Shown here piece after piece: positions 43,191 to 51,737 of a DNA stretch of 64,000 nt. A program made the position numbers and the translations under genes. The stretch's first letter is position 1; every line of letters starts with the position of its first letter. The stretch comes from Pedobacter frigoris (GTDB lineage Bacteria > Bacteroidota > Bacteroidia > Sphingobacteriales > Sphingobacteriaceae). Below the pieces are notes generated by a model, which saw only the letters and a program-made list of their open reading frames with translations, did no database searches and was not told the DNA's origin. The stretch lies in contig NZ_SWBQ01000002.1 of the NCBI RefSeq assembly GCF_005116445.1, positions 868,001 through 932,000 on the forward strand, in the 5' to 3' direction.

Positions 43191-44204
43191 ATGGAAAAAG
43201 CAATTGTAACTGGCTTATTAGCCTTCGGAATGTCCGGCAAAGTATTTCATGCACCATTTATAGATGCCCACCCAGGATTTAAGTTTCATGCAGTCCTGGA
43301 ACGCAATCAGAAAAGTGCTGCAGCAGCATATCCCGGAGTGAAAAGCTACGATACTTTTGAAGCCCTCATTGCCGATCCGGAGATTGAACTGGTGATTGTA
43401 AATACGCCTAACTTTACGCATGCAGATTATACCCGCCGTAGTCTACTGGCCGGAAAGCATGTGCTGATAGAAAAACCCTTTACTCCTACGTCTGCCGAAG
43501 CGAAAGAGCTGTTTGAACTTGCTAAAAGTGTAGGAAAACAGATTTTTATTTACCACAACCGCAGGTGGGATAGTGATTGCACCTCTATTCAAAAAGTAGT
43601 GGAAAGCGGCAAACTGGGCAGGCTTGTTGAAGTCCATTACCGTTATGACCGCTACAGAAAGGCCATAGGCCCTAAAATTTTCAAGGAAGAACCTCAGCCT
43701 GCAAGCGGCTTAATGTACGACCTTGGTCCTCATTTGCTCGATCAGGCTATCAGTCTTTTTGGCAAACCAACATCGTTCTATAAAGTATTGGGCAAGCATA
43801 GAGAAAACACCAAAGTGGATGATTATTTCATGATCCACCTTTCTTATCCTAATGACCTAAATGTCTTTCTAACCTCTGGTCTGCTAATTGCCGATCCTCA
43901 GAAAGCTTTTGTGCTGCATGGGTCTGCAGGCTCCTTTGTAAAAGGCCGTTCGGATGTACAGGAAGGACAATTGCTGGCAGGCATGAAGTTGAGTAATCCT
44001 GCATTGGGGATAGAAGCCCCGGAAGACAAGGGACACCTGACCATTATGGATGAGCAGGGAACGCCTCACCTAAGTCTGGTAGAGTCTGAACATGGAAACT
44101 ATATGGGTTTGTTTGAGGCTGTCTATCAGTCACTGACCAATGATATCCCATACCCTATAACTGAAGAGCAAATCCTTACACAACTTGAAATACTTGAGGC
44201 TTAA
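43191..44204 (+). CDS. Gfo/Idh/MocA family oxidoreductase
   Basis: 337 residues from ATG 43191; the frame is open further upstream but without a better start. The N-terminal Rossmann fold has TGLLAFGMSGKVFHAPF (a family variant of the nucleotide loop) and the signature EKPFTPTSAEAKEL, in which the Lys of EKP contacts substrate. The C-terminal alpha/beta domain contains YDLGPHLLDQAISLFG with the catalytic-type His. It oxidises or reduces a sugar or related compound with NAD(P). It precedes the M90 peptidase gene by 3 nt, suggesting co-transcription. Confidence 0.9.
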   Translation: MEKAIVTGLLAFGMSGKVFHAPFIDAHPGFKFHAVLERNQKSAAAAYPGVKSYDTFEALIADPEIELVIVNTPNFTHADYTRRSLLAGKHVLIEKPFTPTSAEAKELFELAKSVGKQIFIYHNRRWDSDCTSIQKVVESGKLGRLVEVHYRYDRYRKAIGPKIFKEEPQPASGLMYDLGPHLLDQAISLFGKPTSFYKVLGKHRENTKVDDYFMIHLSYPNDLNVFLTSGLLIADPQKAFVLHGSAGSFVKGRSDVQEGQLLAGMKLSNPALGIEAPEDKGHLTIMDEQGTPHLSLVESEHGNYMGLFEAVYQSLTNDIPYPITEEQILTQLEILEA

Positions 44205-44207
44205 CCC

Positions 44208-44990
44208 ATGGAGAGCTTCTTTATTTTAATTCCGATCTTGCTTTTGGTATTTTACTTCATCCTCAGAAAGGACAATAGAAAAAACTATGTACAGCTCAGT
44301 GAAGCTGATAGGGAATTGCTATTCAAAAACGTCGTTTTTTATCAACATTTAAATGTAGATGACCGGTTAAAGTTTGAAGATAAGATTTCCTCGTTTTTAA
44401 GCTATGTTCATATTGAAGGGGTAGGAACGCCAGTTACTCCCCTTGACAAGCTCCTGGTTGCTTCCAGCGCCGTAATACCTATATTTGGTTTCACTACATG
44501 GAAGTACAATAACCTCAGTAATGTTTTGCTCTATCCAGACACGTTTAATACTGAGTTCCAATATGAGGGTGGAGATAGAAATATTCTCGGCATGGTGGGC
44601 AGCGGGTATATGAACGGGCAAATGATCTTGTCCAGATCTGCGCTTCTGCTTGGCTTTTCCAATGCTGCCGACAAAGAAAATACCGCCATACACGAATTTG
44701 TTCATTTGCTGGATAAATCAGACGGTGCCACAGACGGCATTCCGGAAAACCTGATGAGACATGAATACAGCATTCCCTGGATTAAAATGATCCACGAAGA
44801 AATGGAGAGAATTGAGAAGGGAAAATCAGACATTAACCCCTATGCAATTACCAATGAGGCAGAATTCTTTGCTGTTGTATCGGAATACTTTTTTGAAAAA
44901 CCAGATCAGTTCAGGACCAAACATCCTGAACTTTACGATCGTTTGTCTGCTATTTTCTTACAGGATCCCGCTGCTGCTAAGCAGTTATAG
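44208..44990 (+). CDS. M90 (MtfA-type) zinc-dependent peptidase
   Basis: 260 residues. One N-terminal hydrophobic helix (residues ~4-18) is followed by a domain with HEFVHLLDKSDG, the HExxH zinc motif of the M90/MtfA (YeeI) family, and a second Glu likely in EFFAVVSEYFFEKP. MtfA in E. coli is a cytoplasmic peptidase that affects the glucose PTS through Mlc; that pathway is not evident here. The membrane helix suggests that this relative is anchored. Its stop interlocks (TTATAG) with that of the convergent hydrolase. Confidence 0.9.
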   Translation: MESFFILIPILLLVFYFILRKDNRKNYVQLSEADRELLFKNVVFYQHLNVDDRLKFEDKISSFLSYVHIEGVGTPVTPLDKLLVASSAVIPIFGFTTWKYNNLSNVLLYPDTFNTEFQYEGGDRNILGMVGSGYMNGQMILSRSALLLGFSNAADKENTAIHEFVHLLDKSDGATDGIPENLMRHEYSIPWIKMIHEEMERIEKGKSDINPYAITNEAEFFAVVSEYFFEKPDQFRTKHPELYDRLSAIFLQDPAAAKQL

Positions 44991-45974
44991 ACTTCCTAAT
45001 AGCGCAACAGTAAACTCTGTTGGTATTTCAATATGAGGAATATGTCCGCAGGCTTCAAATTCTATGATCTTAGCCCCTGGTATTTTGGCAGCTGTTTGTT
45101 TTCCCAATAATCTGTATTGGCCGTATAAGGCCTGTTGGTCCGGGCTCAATAAACCTTTACCTACAATTGTCTTATCTTCCTTGCCAATGAACAAAACTGT
45201 CGGTACTTTAATGTTATAAAATTCATACACTACCGGCTGTTCATAGATCATAGTAAAGGTCATCGCAGCTACTTTTGCCCAGCGGGGGAAATCAGCACTG
45301 TTGGTAACACCGCCGGCAATGCGTACCAGTTCTTCGTATTCAGGCTTCCAAACCGTAAAGTAAGAACTTTGATAATACTTCCTTACACTTTCAGCTGTCG
45401 ATTTCAATTCAGTTTTATATTGATCCTCTGTGCTTACATAGGGAATAAACCGGCGGTAATCTTCCAGTCCGATGGGATTCTCCAGCAGCAGCTTTTCAGT
45501 TTGCTCCGGATACATCAGCGCAAAGCGTGTAGCTAGCATGCCTCCCATAGAATGCCCTAAAACGCTAGCTTTTTGAATACCTAGCTGATCTAGCAATGCC
45601 TTATTCCACTGTGCCATTTGATGAAAGCTATAATGAATAAAGGCTTTTGATGATTTTCCAAATCCAATCTGGTCTGGCACAATCACCCTAAAACCCCTAT
45701 TACTCAATGCCTGAATTACATTTGTCCAGTAATATCCCCCGAAATTCTTTCCATGAAAAAGTATTACAGTCCGTCCATTAACCATTTTTGCCGCAGGCAC
45801 ATCCATATATGCCATTCTCAAATCCTGCCCCTCGGCACTTACATTAAAAAACTTTACCGGATATGGATACTTTACATTCTCTAGGTTAATGGATAACGTA
45901 TCAGTCTTCTGGGCTTTGACAGCCATCGATGCACAAAGAAATAGAACAACAAAAAATAAGTTTCTTTTAATCAT
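44985..45974 (-). CDS. Secreted alpha/beta hydrolase
   Basis: 329 residues. A signal peptide ends SMAVKAQ (~residue 22). The alpha/beta hydrolase fold shows the oxyanion-region motif LFHGKNFGGYYW, the nucleophile elbow GHSMGG with Ser near the middle, the Asp region FIGKEDKTIVGKG and the catalytic His near the end in ACGHIPHIE. The substrate cannot be read. It is probably periplasmic. The gap 45975-46176 holds no other gene. Confidence 0.9.
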   Translation of the reverse strand: MIKRNLFFVVLFLCASMAVKAQKTDTLSINLENVKYPYPVKFFNVSAEGQDLRMAYMDVPAAKMVNGRTVILFHGKNFGGYYWTNVIQALSNRGFRVIVPDQIGFGKSSKAFIHYSFHQMAQWNKALLDQLGIQKASVLGHSMGGMLATRFALMYPEQTEKLLLENPIGLEDYRRFIPYVSTEDQYKTELKSTAESVRKYYQSSYFTVWKPEYEELVRIAGGVTNSADFPRWAKVAAMTFTMIYEQPVVYEFYNIKVPTVLFIGKEDKTIVGKGLLSPDQQALYGQYRLLGKQTAAKIPGAKIIEFEACGHIPHIEIPTEFTVALLGSL

Positions 45975-46120
45975 AAGTTAGGTATTAATAAGCCGCTTTC
46001 TTCAGTTAAGTTAGCTTCCGGTAAGAAACAATAATCAGACCTGAAAACACTAAACTTAAGCATTATTTATGTTTTTGCGGAAATATACTCAGTGGGCGGC
46101 TTGGAGACAAAAAAGTAATG

Positions 46121-46165
46121 TACCAAAAAAGGGCAGGTAAACAATTTACCTGCCCTTTTTTGGTA
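46121..46165. terminator. Bidirectional intrinsic terminator after the TonB receptor gene
   Basis: Perfect 21-bp arms (46121-46141 and 46145-46165), 3-nt loop, GC core GGGCAGG, and A6/T6 tracts on the outside. It lies 12 nt past the receptor stop on the minus strand. Confidence 0.85.
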
Positions 46166-46176
46166 AGCCATACCTT

Positions 46177-48477
46177 TTACATGAAAGGCAAGCTAATTCC
46201 AAAAGTCACATTCCTTCCCGGATTGTAAATATTTGCCAGCTTATATCTGCTCAGGTGGTTGTAATATTCTTTATTTAAAAGATTCTGTCCGGTCACCCAT
46301 AAATTGAATTTACCTTTCGCCGTCTTAATGCTTGTGCCTATACCTGCATCGAGTAACGTATATCCATTTGTTTGGGTTTCAAAGCTATCGAAGCGGGCTT
46401 GTTTGAAAACGTTAGTAACCCCGATTTTAATGTAAGCGCCATCAAAGCCTTTGATTTCCGGCTCAAAACGCAGCTCATTATTTAAACTTGCAGCGGGGAT
46501 AAAAGCCAGCGGACTATCATCAGCGCGGTTGATCCCTTTCACATAAGAAAAAGAGTTCTCAAAATGCAATGACTTCACCAAATGGAAATCTACTGAAGCT
46601 TCTCCGCCTATCAGATCGGCCTTAGTCTGTACGAAACGATAAACCGGTAAAGTCTCAAGTCCTCCATCTTCATTCTCAAGCTCTTTACTTTCATTGTTAA
46701 AATTGCCGAGGTAGATGTAATTGAAGATGCGGTTGGCAAAACCATTTAACCCGAAAGTGATATGATGTGCAGTATATTCTAGCCCCAGATCGAATTGCAA
46801 ACTTGTTTCCTGTTTCAAATTACTATTACCAATTTCATATCTGAAAGTCCCTTCATGACGTCCATTGGCACCCAACTCTGCAATATTCGGAGCTCTGAAC
46901 CCTGATCCGGCGTTTCCTTTAATGACCAGGTCTTTAGCCACTTCAAATGCGAAGCCAAGGGAACCTGACACATTGGAAAACTTGTTATTGAAAGCACTAA
47001 AAACCTCTTCTCCATCGAATACAAGCCCTTCTCCATCTACCTTTTTATAATCATATCGGGCACCAATGTTGATTGCCCCATTTTCAAAATTACGTTTCAG
47101 ATAAGCAAATGCTCCGATGTTGTTGCTTGTATAATCAGGAATTAAAAATTCATCTCCATGATTGCTGTTCTCTTGGTACATACCCTGAACACCAATTGCC
47201 GGCTCCCATTTTCCTGCATTAGGGAAATAATACTTCAAATCATAGGTGTACGAATTCAGGTTCAGATTCAACCCCGGCTCAGCCCTACTTTCCTCAAACT
47301 CTTTGCGGATGTTGCGCTGAAAAGCAAAAGTAGTTCTCAACTGTCCTTTTCCAAGGATAACATTACTGTTGAGCGCAGCACGATAATGGTTGATATTCTG
47401 AAATGGCAGATTAAGGTCTCTTCTTTGTGCCGTTGATCTGTCAATTTGATTTCCATCCTCATCCAGATAATCCCCACTGTCATCCGGTCCTTCCTCTACC
47501 AGTCCTACGTTGGTGTTGAATCTGGAGAAAGTTAAATGAGAATATCCCCAGCTTTTGTTCAGCCCCACCATGCCATTCAGGTTAAATTCATTAAATCCTG
47601 AATTGGGAACTACCGCATTTTTGTAACTAAATCCATATGCATTTTTATAAGACGCACGTCCTCTGTACACAAACCCATTGTCATTACCCTGCATCATTAA
47701 AGAAGATGCTGTAAGCCCATTATTCGTACTGTATGAGCTGATAAAATTTCCTTGATGCGTTCCAGGGGCAGGAACCAGATCATCAATAATATTGATAACC
47801 CCTCCTAATGCGTCAGAACCGTAAAGTAAACTCGCCGGCCCCTTCAGGATTTCAACCCTTGCGGCTGAAAACTGATCTACCTCGATACCATGTTCATCGC
47901 CCCATTGCTGAGCCTCTTCCCTCGCACCATCTACCATGGTCAGTACCCTGTTGTAACCTAATCCGCGGATTACCGGTTTAGAAATAGCGCCGCCAGTACT
48001 CACTTGTGAAATCCCGGGCACTTTGGCTACTGCGTCAATTAAATTCGTACCTCCTGCCTGGGTCAATTTTTCTTTCCCAACGGTTACCACGGACAAGCTA
48101 TTGGTTTTATTATTTGAACTGAACGGAGAGCCTGTAATTACGATTTCAGCACTTTCTATAATCGAAGGCTGCATAGTTATATTTAGCTTTGTCGGCACTG
48201 CCAGATCTATCATCTGCGAATGTGTTTTATAGCCAATAAAGCGTACCTCCAACAGAAACCTCCCTTTTGCAGGAACATTTTTCAGGGTAAACTCACCGTC
48301 TGAATTTGTGGTCGTAATAGCTTTTAAATCGGTAATATAAATTGTAGCCCCAGCAAGCGGTTCCTGGGTTGATGCATCAATGACCTTCCCCTTAAACTCT
48401 GCTAATTCAGTTGCAAAGGCCGTTGTTGTTATAAATGTATATAGCATTACTGCTAATAAAAGTTTTATCTTTTTCAT
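46177..48477 (-). CDS. TonB-dependent outer-membrane receptor
   Basis: 766 residues. A signal peptide (~1-22) is followed by a carboxypeptidase-like Ig domain (FKGKVIDASTQEPLAGATIYI) and a plug domain with SPFSSNNKTNSLSVV, IDAVAKVPGISQ and ALGGVINIIDD. The barrel of about 22 strands ends with the aromatic C-terminus NVTFGISLPFM. It imports a large or rare nutrient using TonB energy. The neighbour upstream is a His/Cys-rich small protein, so a metal complex is a plausible substrate (inference). A structured leader region lies between the two genes. Confidence 0.94.
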   Translation of the reverse strand: MKKIKLLLAVMLYTFITTTAFATELAEFKGKVIDASTQEPLAGATIYITDLKAITTTNSDGEFTLKNVPAKGRFLLEVRFIGYKTHSQMIDLAVPTKLNITMQPSIIESAEIVITGSPFSSNNKTNSLSVVTVGKEKLTQAGGTNLIDAVAKVPGISQVSTGGAISKPVIRGLGYNRVLTMVDGAREEAQQWGDEHGIEVDQFSAARVEILKGPASLLYGSDALGGVINIIDDLVPAPGTHQGNFISSYSTNNGLTASSLMMQGNDNGFVYRGRASYKNAYGFSYKNAVVPNSGFNEFNLNGMVGLNKSWGYSHLTFSRFNTNVGLVEEGPDDSGDYLDEDGNQIDRSTAQRRDLNLPFQNINHYRAALNSNVILGKGQLRTTFAFQRNIRKEFEESRAEPGLNLNLNSYTYDLKYYFPNAGKWEPAIGVQGMYQENSNHGDEFLIPDYTSNNIGAFAYLKRNFENGAINIGARYDYKKVDGEGLVFDGEEVFSAFNNKFSNVSGSLGFAFEVAKDLVIKGNAGSGFRAPNIAELGANGRHEGTFRYEIGNSNLKQETSLQFDLGLEYTAHHITFGLNGFANRIFNYIYLGNFNNESKELENEDGGLETLPVYRFVQTKADLIGGEASVDFHLVKSLHFENSFSYVKGINRADDSPLAFIPAASLNNELRFEPEIKGFDGAYIKIGVTNVFKQARFDSFETQTNGYTLLDAGIGTSIKTAKGKFNLWVTGQNLLNKEYYNHLSRYKLANIYNPGRNVTFGISLPFM

Positions 48478-48492
48478 GAATGTGTGATTGAA

Positions 48493-48561
48493 AAATCAGC
48501 ATACAAACATCATCTTTAAGGCCTATGCCAATACATAGCGCATCTAAAGAAGTGCTGATTT
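48493..48561 (-). promoter_or_regulatory. Candidate structured leader/attenuator between the His-rich gene and the TonB receptor
   Basis: On the minus strand AAATCAGCA (48561-48553) pairs with TGCTGATTT (48501-48493), enclosing 51 nt that contain an inner hairpin CTATG/CATAG. The closing strand continues into five T, a terminator-like ending just before the receptor start at 48477. It could be a terminator of the upstream gene or an attenuator. Confidence 0.45.
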
Positions 48562-48608
48562 CTTATAAAATATAATTTAATTAGGAGAGTATCCCGAAGA
48601 AGACAATG

Positions 48609-48956
48609 CTAAGCTATAGGAGGACCTCTTAGGGCCAGACTGATGAGCTCAGCGTAATTGCCCTGAGCTACTATAAAATACTTAGACACAAACTTTACAT
48701 CTTTGAATAGCTGATAATGATGATGTACATGTGTATAGTTCTTTTCAAAATGTGCTTTACAAATCAGACAGTCATCAGAACTACTATGGATATGAAATCT
48801 ATGTCCGCAGTCCTTATGGTCTTTTTTACAAGCGACCTCCTCCTGATGGTGGTGATTATGAAACGCTGAAAAAGGGGTCAGGGCAATGGCAAATACCATT
48901 AGCAGCAAGACCGACATCAACTGATGGATATGTAGAAGCTTCTTTTTCAATTTCAA
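48609..48956 (-). CDS. Small His/Cys-rich secreted or membrane protein
   Basis: 115 residues if it starts at TTG 48956, where the in-frame stop is only three codons upstream; an ATG at 48917 would give 102. TTG keeps a basic n-region before the hydrophobic helix (~13-30), so it looks like a signal peptide. The mature part is rich in metal ligands: HNHHHQEE, CKKDHKDCGHRFHIH, DDCLICKAHFEK and HVHHH. It precedes the TonB receptor in the same direction (131 nt). A metal-binding or metal-sensing role (Zn, Cu or Co) is inference. Confidence 0.75.
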   Translation of the reverse strand: MKLKKKLLHIHQLMSVLLLMVFAIALTPFSAFHNHHHQEEVACKKDHKDCGHRFHIHSSSDDCLICKAHFEKNYTHVHHHYQLFKDVKFVSKYFIVAQGNYAELISLALRGPPIA

Positions 48957-48960
48957 AAGC

Positions 48961-49000
48961 CAAAATTAGTCAATTCTATACAATTCCAAACATTTGTTTG
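48961..49000 (-). promoter_or_regulatory. Promoter with palindrome at its -33 box
   Basis: The minus strand has TTTG, 18 nt, then TAATTTTG (48968-48961), matching the Bacteroidota promoter (TTTG...TAnnTTTG). The palindrome CAAACA-TT-TGTTTG (48987-49000) covers the -33 element, a position suited to a repressor. Transcription from here would favour the ATG at 48917. Confidence 0.45.
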
Positions 49001-49150
49001 ATAACATTGCCAACGTATGACTGGACTAACAAACCAAATCTTCAGCACCCTCTATATCTTTTATTACACAAAGATGATACAATAATCTCCTAACTTTAAG
49101 CGTCTTGCAAACTATGCAATCCATTTATTCGTTATATAGAATAAAAAGAA

Positions 49151-49804
49151 ATGGCCACCGCTCAGCAAATAAAAAAGGGTTATATCGACTATGTCCTGAC
49201 CCACGATGAAAAACCCAAATCAGTTTACAGCTTTACCAAAAAACTTAAGATCTCTGAACCTGAATTCTACGAATTCTATGCCTCATTCGAAAGCATAGAG
49301 AAAGTTGTTTGGGCAGAGCTTACCATTGAAACCATAGATACGCTGCAACAGCAGGAGGTATGGAACGAATACTCTTCAAGAGATAAAATCCTTGCCTTCT
49401 TTTACAGCTACGTTGAAGTCCTCAAAAGACAAAGAAGTTTCGTACTGTATACCATAAGATCAAGTCGAAACGGCTTCTCAACACCTGATGTACTTTCTGG
49501 TGTCAAACCCATCTTTGAGCATTTTGCAGAAGAGATCATCAATGAAGGCCTCGAAAGCGGAGAGCTGGCTGAGCGCAGATTTATAAGCAAAAAATATAAA
49601 GATGCGGTATGGCTCCAGTTTGCCTTTATCGTAAAATTCTGGATGAATGACGAGAGTGCTGATTTTGAAAAGACAGACGAGGCGATAGAAAAAGGCATCA
49701 ATGTTACCTTCGATCTGTTTCAGCATTCACCGATAGACAACTTACTGGAATATGGAAAATTCCTCTCCAGAAACAGCAGGTTTAAAGAAAAGATGGGATT
49801 ATAA
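49151..49804 (+). CDS. TetR-family-like regulator
   Basis: 217 residues. The N-terminal region has the TetR-type layout: IKKGYIDYVL, then a helix-turn-helix where KLKISEPEFYEFYASFESIEKVVW replaces the usual A....V....LY.YF.....L. The C-terminal helical domain is of TetR ligand-binding type. It is encoded 6 nt before the UbiB-type kinase. This pairing looks fixed, so it may regulate or act together with the kinase. It may be that the DNA-binding domain is degenerate. Confidence 0.75.
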   Translation: MATAQQIKKGYIDYVLTHDEKPKSVYSFTKKLKISEPEFYEFYASFESIEKVVWAELTIETIDTLQQQEVWNEYSSRDKILAFFYSYVEVLKRQRSFVLYTIRSSRNGFSTPDVLSGVKPIFEHFAEEIINEGLESGELAERRFISKKYKDAVWLQFAFIVKFWMNDESADFEKTDEAIEKGINVTFDLFQHSPIDNLLEYGKFLSRNSRFKEKMGL

Positions 49805-49810
49805 GGCGTC

Positions 49811-51112
49811 ATGAAAGAGCAAAAAAGTATTCCTGTTACCAAAACCCAACGGTCAGCTAAATTCGTAAAGACAGGAATTCAAATCGGCGGCAACTACATT
49901 AAACATTATTCAAAAAAACTGTTTAATCCCGACCTTAGCAGAGACGAGCTAAATGAGGACAATGCAACAGATATCTATAAGTCTTTAAGCGAGCTAAAAG
50001 GAAGTGCGCTGAAAATCGCGCAGATGCTCAGCATGGATAAGAACATCCTTCCAAAATCTTATGTCGATAAATTCACTCAGTCACAATACAATGCTCCCCC
50101 ACTTTCGGGACCGCTAATTGTTAGAACCTTTAGCAAGAGCTTCGGAAAACCGCCTGAAAAGATCTTTGATAAGTTCAACTTGAAATCCACCAATGCTGCT
50201 TCAATCGGACAAGTACATACTGCTGAGCTGAATGGTAAAAAACTAGCTGTCAAAATCCAGTATCCGGGCGTTGGAGATAGTATTTCTTCTGATCTTAAGC
50301 TGGTAAAACCATTTGCCTTCCGTTTACTCAATATGAGTGAAAAGGATTTAAACATCTACATCAAGGAAGTTGAAGAACGTTTACTGGAAGAGACGGATTA
50401 CGAGCTGGAAGTACGGCGTTCCATTCAGTTCTCTGAAGCTTGCAGAAACCTTAGCAATGTGGTATTCCCTACCTATTATCCTGAATTATCAGGTAAAAGA
50501 ATTATATCCATGGACTGGATTGAAGGCATGCACCTGAAAGAGTTTTTAAAAACAAATCCTTCACAGGAATTAAGAAATAAGATCGGTCAGGCGCTGTGGG
50601 ATTTCTACAATTTCCAGCAGCATGAATTAAAAGCAGTGCATGCTGATCCCCATCCTGGCAATTTTTTGATTACCCCTGATGAAAAATTAGGCGTGATAGA
50701 TTTTGGTTGCATCAAAGAGATGCCTGACGATTTCTATTTCCCCTTCTTTTCTCTCATCTCCACAGATATCATTAATGATAAAGAGAAAACCATTGAGGCA
50801 TTCCGAAAGCTAGAGATGATCCTTCCAAATGACAATGAACAGCAGATTACTTTCTACCATAAAATGTACCTGGAAATGATTGTGTTGTTTGCAAAGCCTT
50901 ATACCAGCAGAACCTTTGATTTCGACAATCCCGACTTCTTTCAGCAATTGTACAATTATGGAGATAAGATCTCGAAAATGCCTGAGTTTAAACAAGCCAG
51001 AGGAGTGAAGCATTTCATTTATGTAAACCGCACCAACTTCGGGCTTTACACCATACTTCAGGAATTAAAAGCTGTAGTAAATACAGACACTTATAAACCC
51101 CATATAAAATAG
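49811..51112 (+). CDS. ABC1/UbiB-family atypical kinase
   Basis: 433 residues. Signatures are the KxGQ-like helix SALKIAQMLSMDKNILP (KIAQ in place of KxGQ), the Ala-rich nucleotide loop AASIGQVHTA, the lysine strand LAVKIQYPG, the catalytic loop HADPHPGNFL and the metal-binding DFG (VIDFGCIKEM). UbiB/COQ8 proteins support isoprenoid lipid or quinone metabolism; here menaquinone or lipid handling is possible (inference). It is co-transcribed with the TetR-like gene (6 nt). A weak inverted repeat at 51117-51139 follows. Confidence 0.92.
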   Translation: MKEQKSIPVTKTQRSAKFVKTGIQIGGNYIKHYSKKLFNPDLSRDELNEDNATDIYKSLSELKGSALKIAQMLSMDKNILPKSYVDKFTQSQYNAPPLSGPLIVRTFSKSFGKPPEKIFDKFNLKSTNAASIGQVHTAELNGKKLAVKIQYPGVGDSISSDLKLVKPFAFRLLNMSEKDLNIYIKEVEERLLEETDYELEVRRSIQFSEACRNLSNVVFPTYYPELSGKRIISMDWIEGMHLKEFLKTNPSQELRNKIGQALWDFYNFQQHELKAVHADPHPGNFLITPDEKLGVIDFGCIKEMPDDFYFPFFSLISTDIINDKEKTIEAFRKLEMILPNDNEQQITFYHKMYLEMIVLFAKPYTSRTFDFDNPDFFQQLYNYGDKISKMPEFKQARGVKHFIYVNRTNFGLYTILQELKAVVNTDTYKPHIK

Positions 51113-51116
51113 GAAA

Positions 51117-51139
51117 GGTACAGTCGCCACGGCTGTACC
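51117..51139. repeat. Short inverted repeat after the UbiB-like gene
   Basis: GGTACAG/CTGTACC around a 9-nt loop, just after the stop. It has no clear T tract, so it is a weak terminator candidate. Confidence 0.35.
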
Positions 51140-51317
51140 CTTACCTAACCTAAAACTAAAAACTACACATTTGACTATTAAAAGTTCAAAAGGTTTCATT
51201 CTAGCTCTAATTATTTTTCGATCACCTCTAAACAACCTTAAAGGGCTATCGCTATAGAGAATTGTAAAAATTTGTTTATAAAAAACAAATAAACCATAAA
51301 CAAATCAAACTACTTGA

Positions 51318-51325
51318 TATATTTG
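51318..51325 (+). promoter_or_regulatory. -7 box TATATTTG of the response regulator gene
   Basis: Exact TAnnTTTG, 20-27 nt before the TTG start at 51345, which supports that start. A dyad ATTTGTTT-N5-AAACAAAT lies at 51270-51290 upstream. Confidence 0.45.
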
Positions 51326-51344
51326 CATCCTAAAGAATCCCGTT

Positions 51345-51737
51345 TTGGCAAAAGGCTCCATAGTTTACAAAAACATATTAGTAATTGAGGACAACCATGC
51401 AATCCTCGATGTCATCACTTTGATCCTGCAAAGCGAAGCCTATAAAGTGACTGGCCTCAATAAAAGCATTGATATGATGGCACATATTCAGGAGTCAGAA
51501 CCTGACCTGGTTATCCTGGACATCATGCTTCCTGACGGTGATGGCAGAGACATTCTAAAGCAACTGCGTACCAATATCAAAACGGAACATATCCCTGTAT
51601 TACTCATCTCTGCACGCTATACTGAAGAGAACATCCAACACGGGGAATATAAACCAAATGGTTTTTTAGCCAAACCATTCGATATAGACGACCTACTAGA
51701 CAGAATCGAAGGGATTCTTGCAGGAAAAACCTATTAG
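51345..51737 (+). CDS. Single-domain response regulator (CheY-like)
   Basis: 130 residues from TTG 51345; no ATG exists between the upstream in-frame stop (51315-51317) and the conserved ILVIEDNHA. Phospho-acceptor Asp59 is in LVILDIMLPDGDG. The conserved Thr/Ser and Lys are at LLISA and FLAKPFDIDDL. There is no output domain, so it must act by protein contact. No kinase is encoded nearby. Its stop interlocks (TTAG) with that of the convergent Ku gene. Confidence 0.9.
   Translation: MAKGSIVYKNILVIEDNHAILDVITLILQSEAYKVTGLNKSIDMMAHIQESEPDLVILDIMLPDGDGRDILKQLRTNIKTEHIPVLLISARYTEENIQHGEYKPNGFLAKPFDIDDLLDRIEGILAGKTY

Noticed and set aside
48478..48608. Possible cobalamin riboswitch before the TonB receptor
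   Set aside because: The region is only 131 nt and lacks the B12-box pattern; only a simple long-range stem is visible.
48731..49093. 120-codon plus-strand frame antisense to the His-rich gene
   Set aside because: The minus-strand reading has a signal peptide and clustered His/Cys ligands; the plus frame has no recognisable feature.
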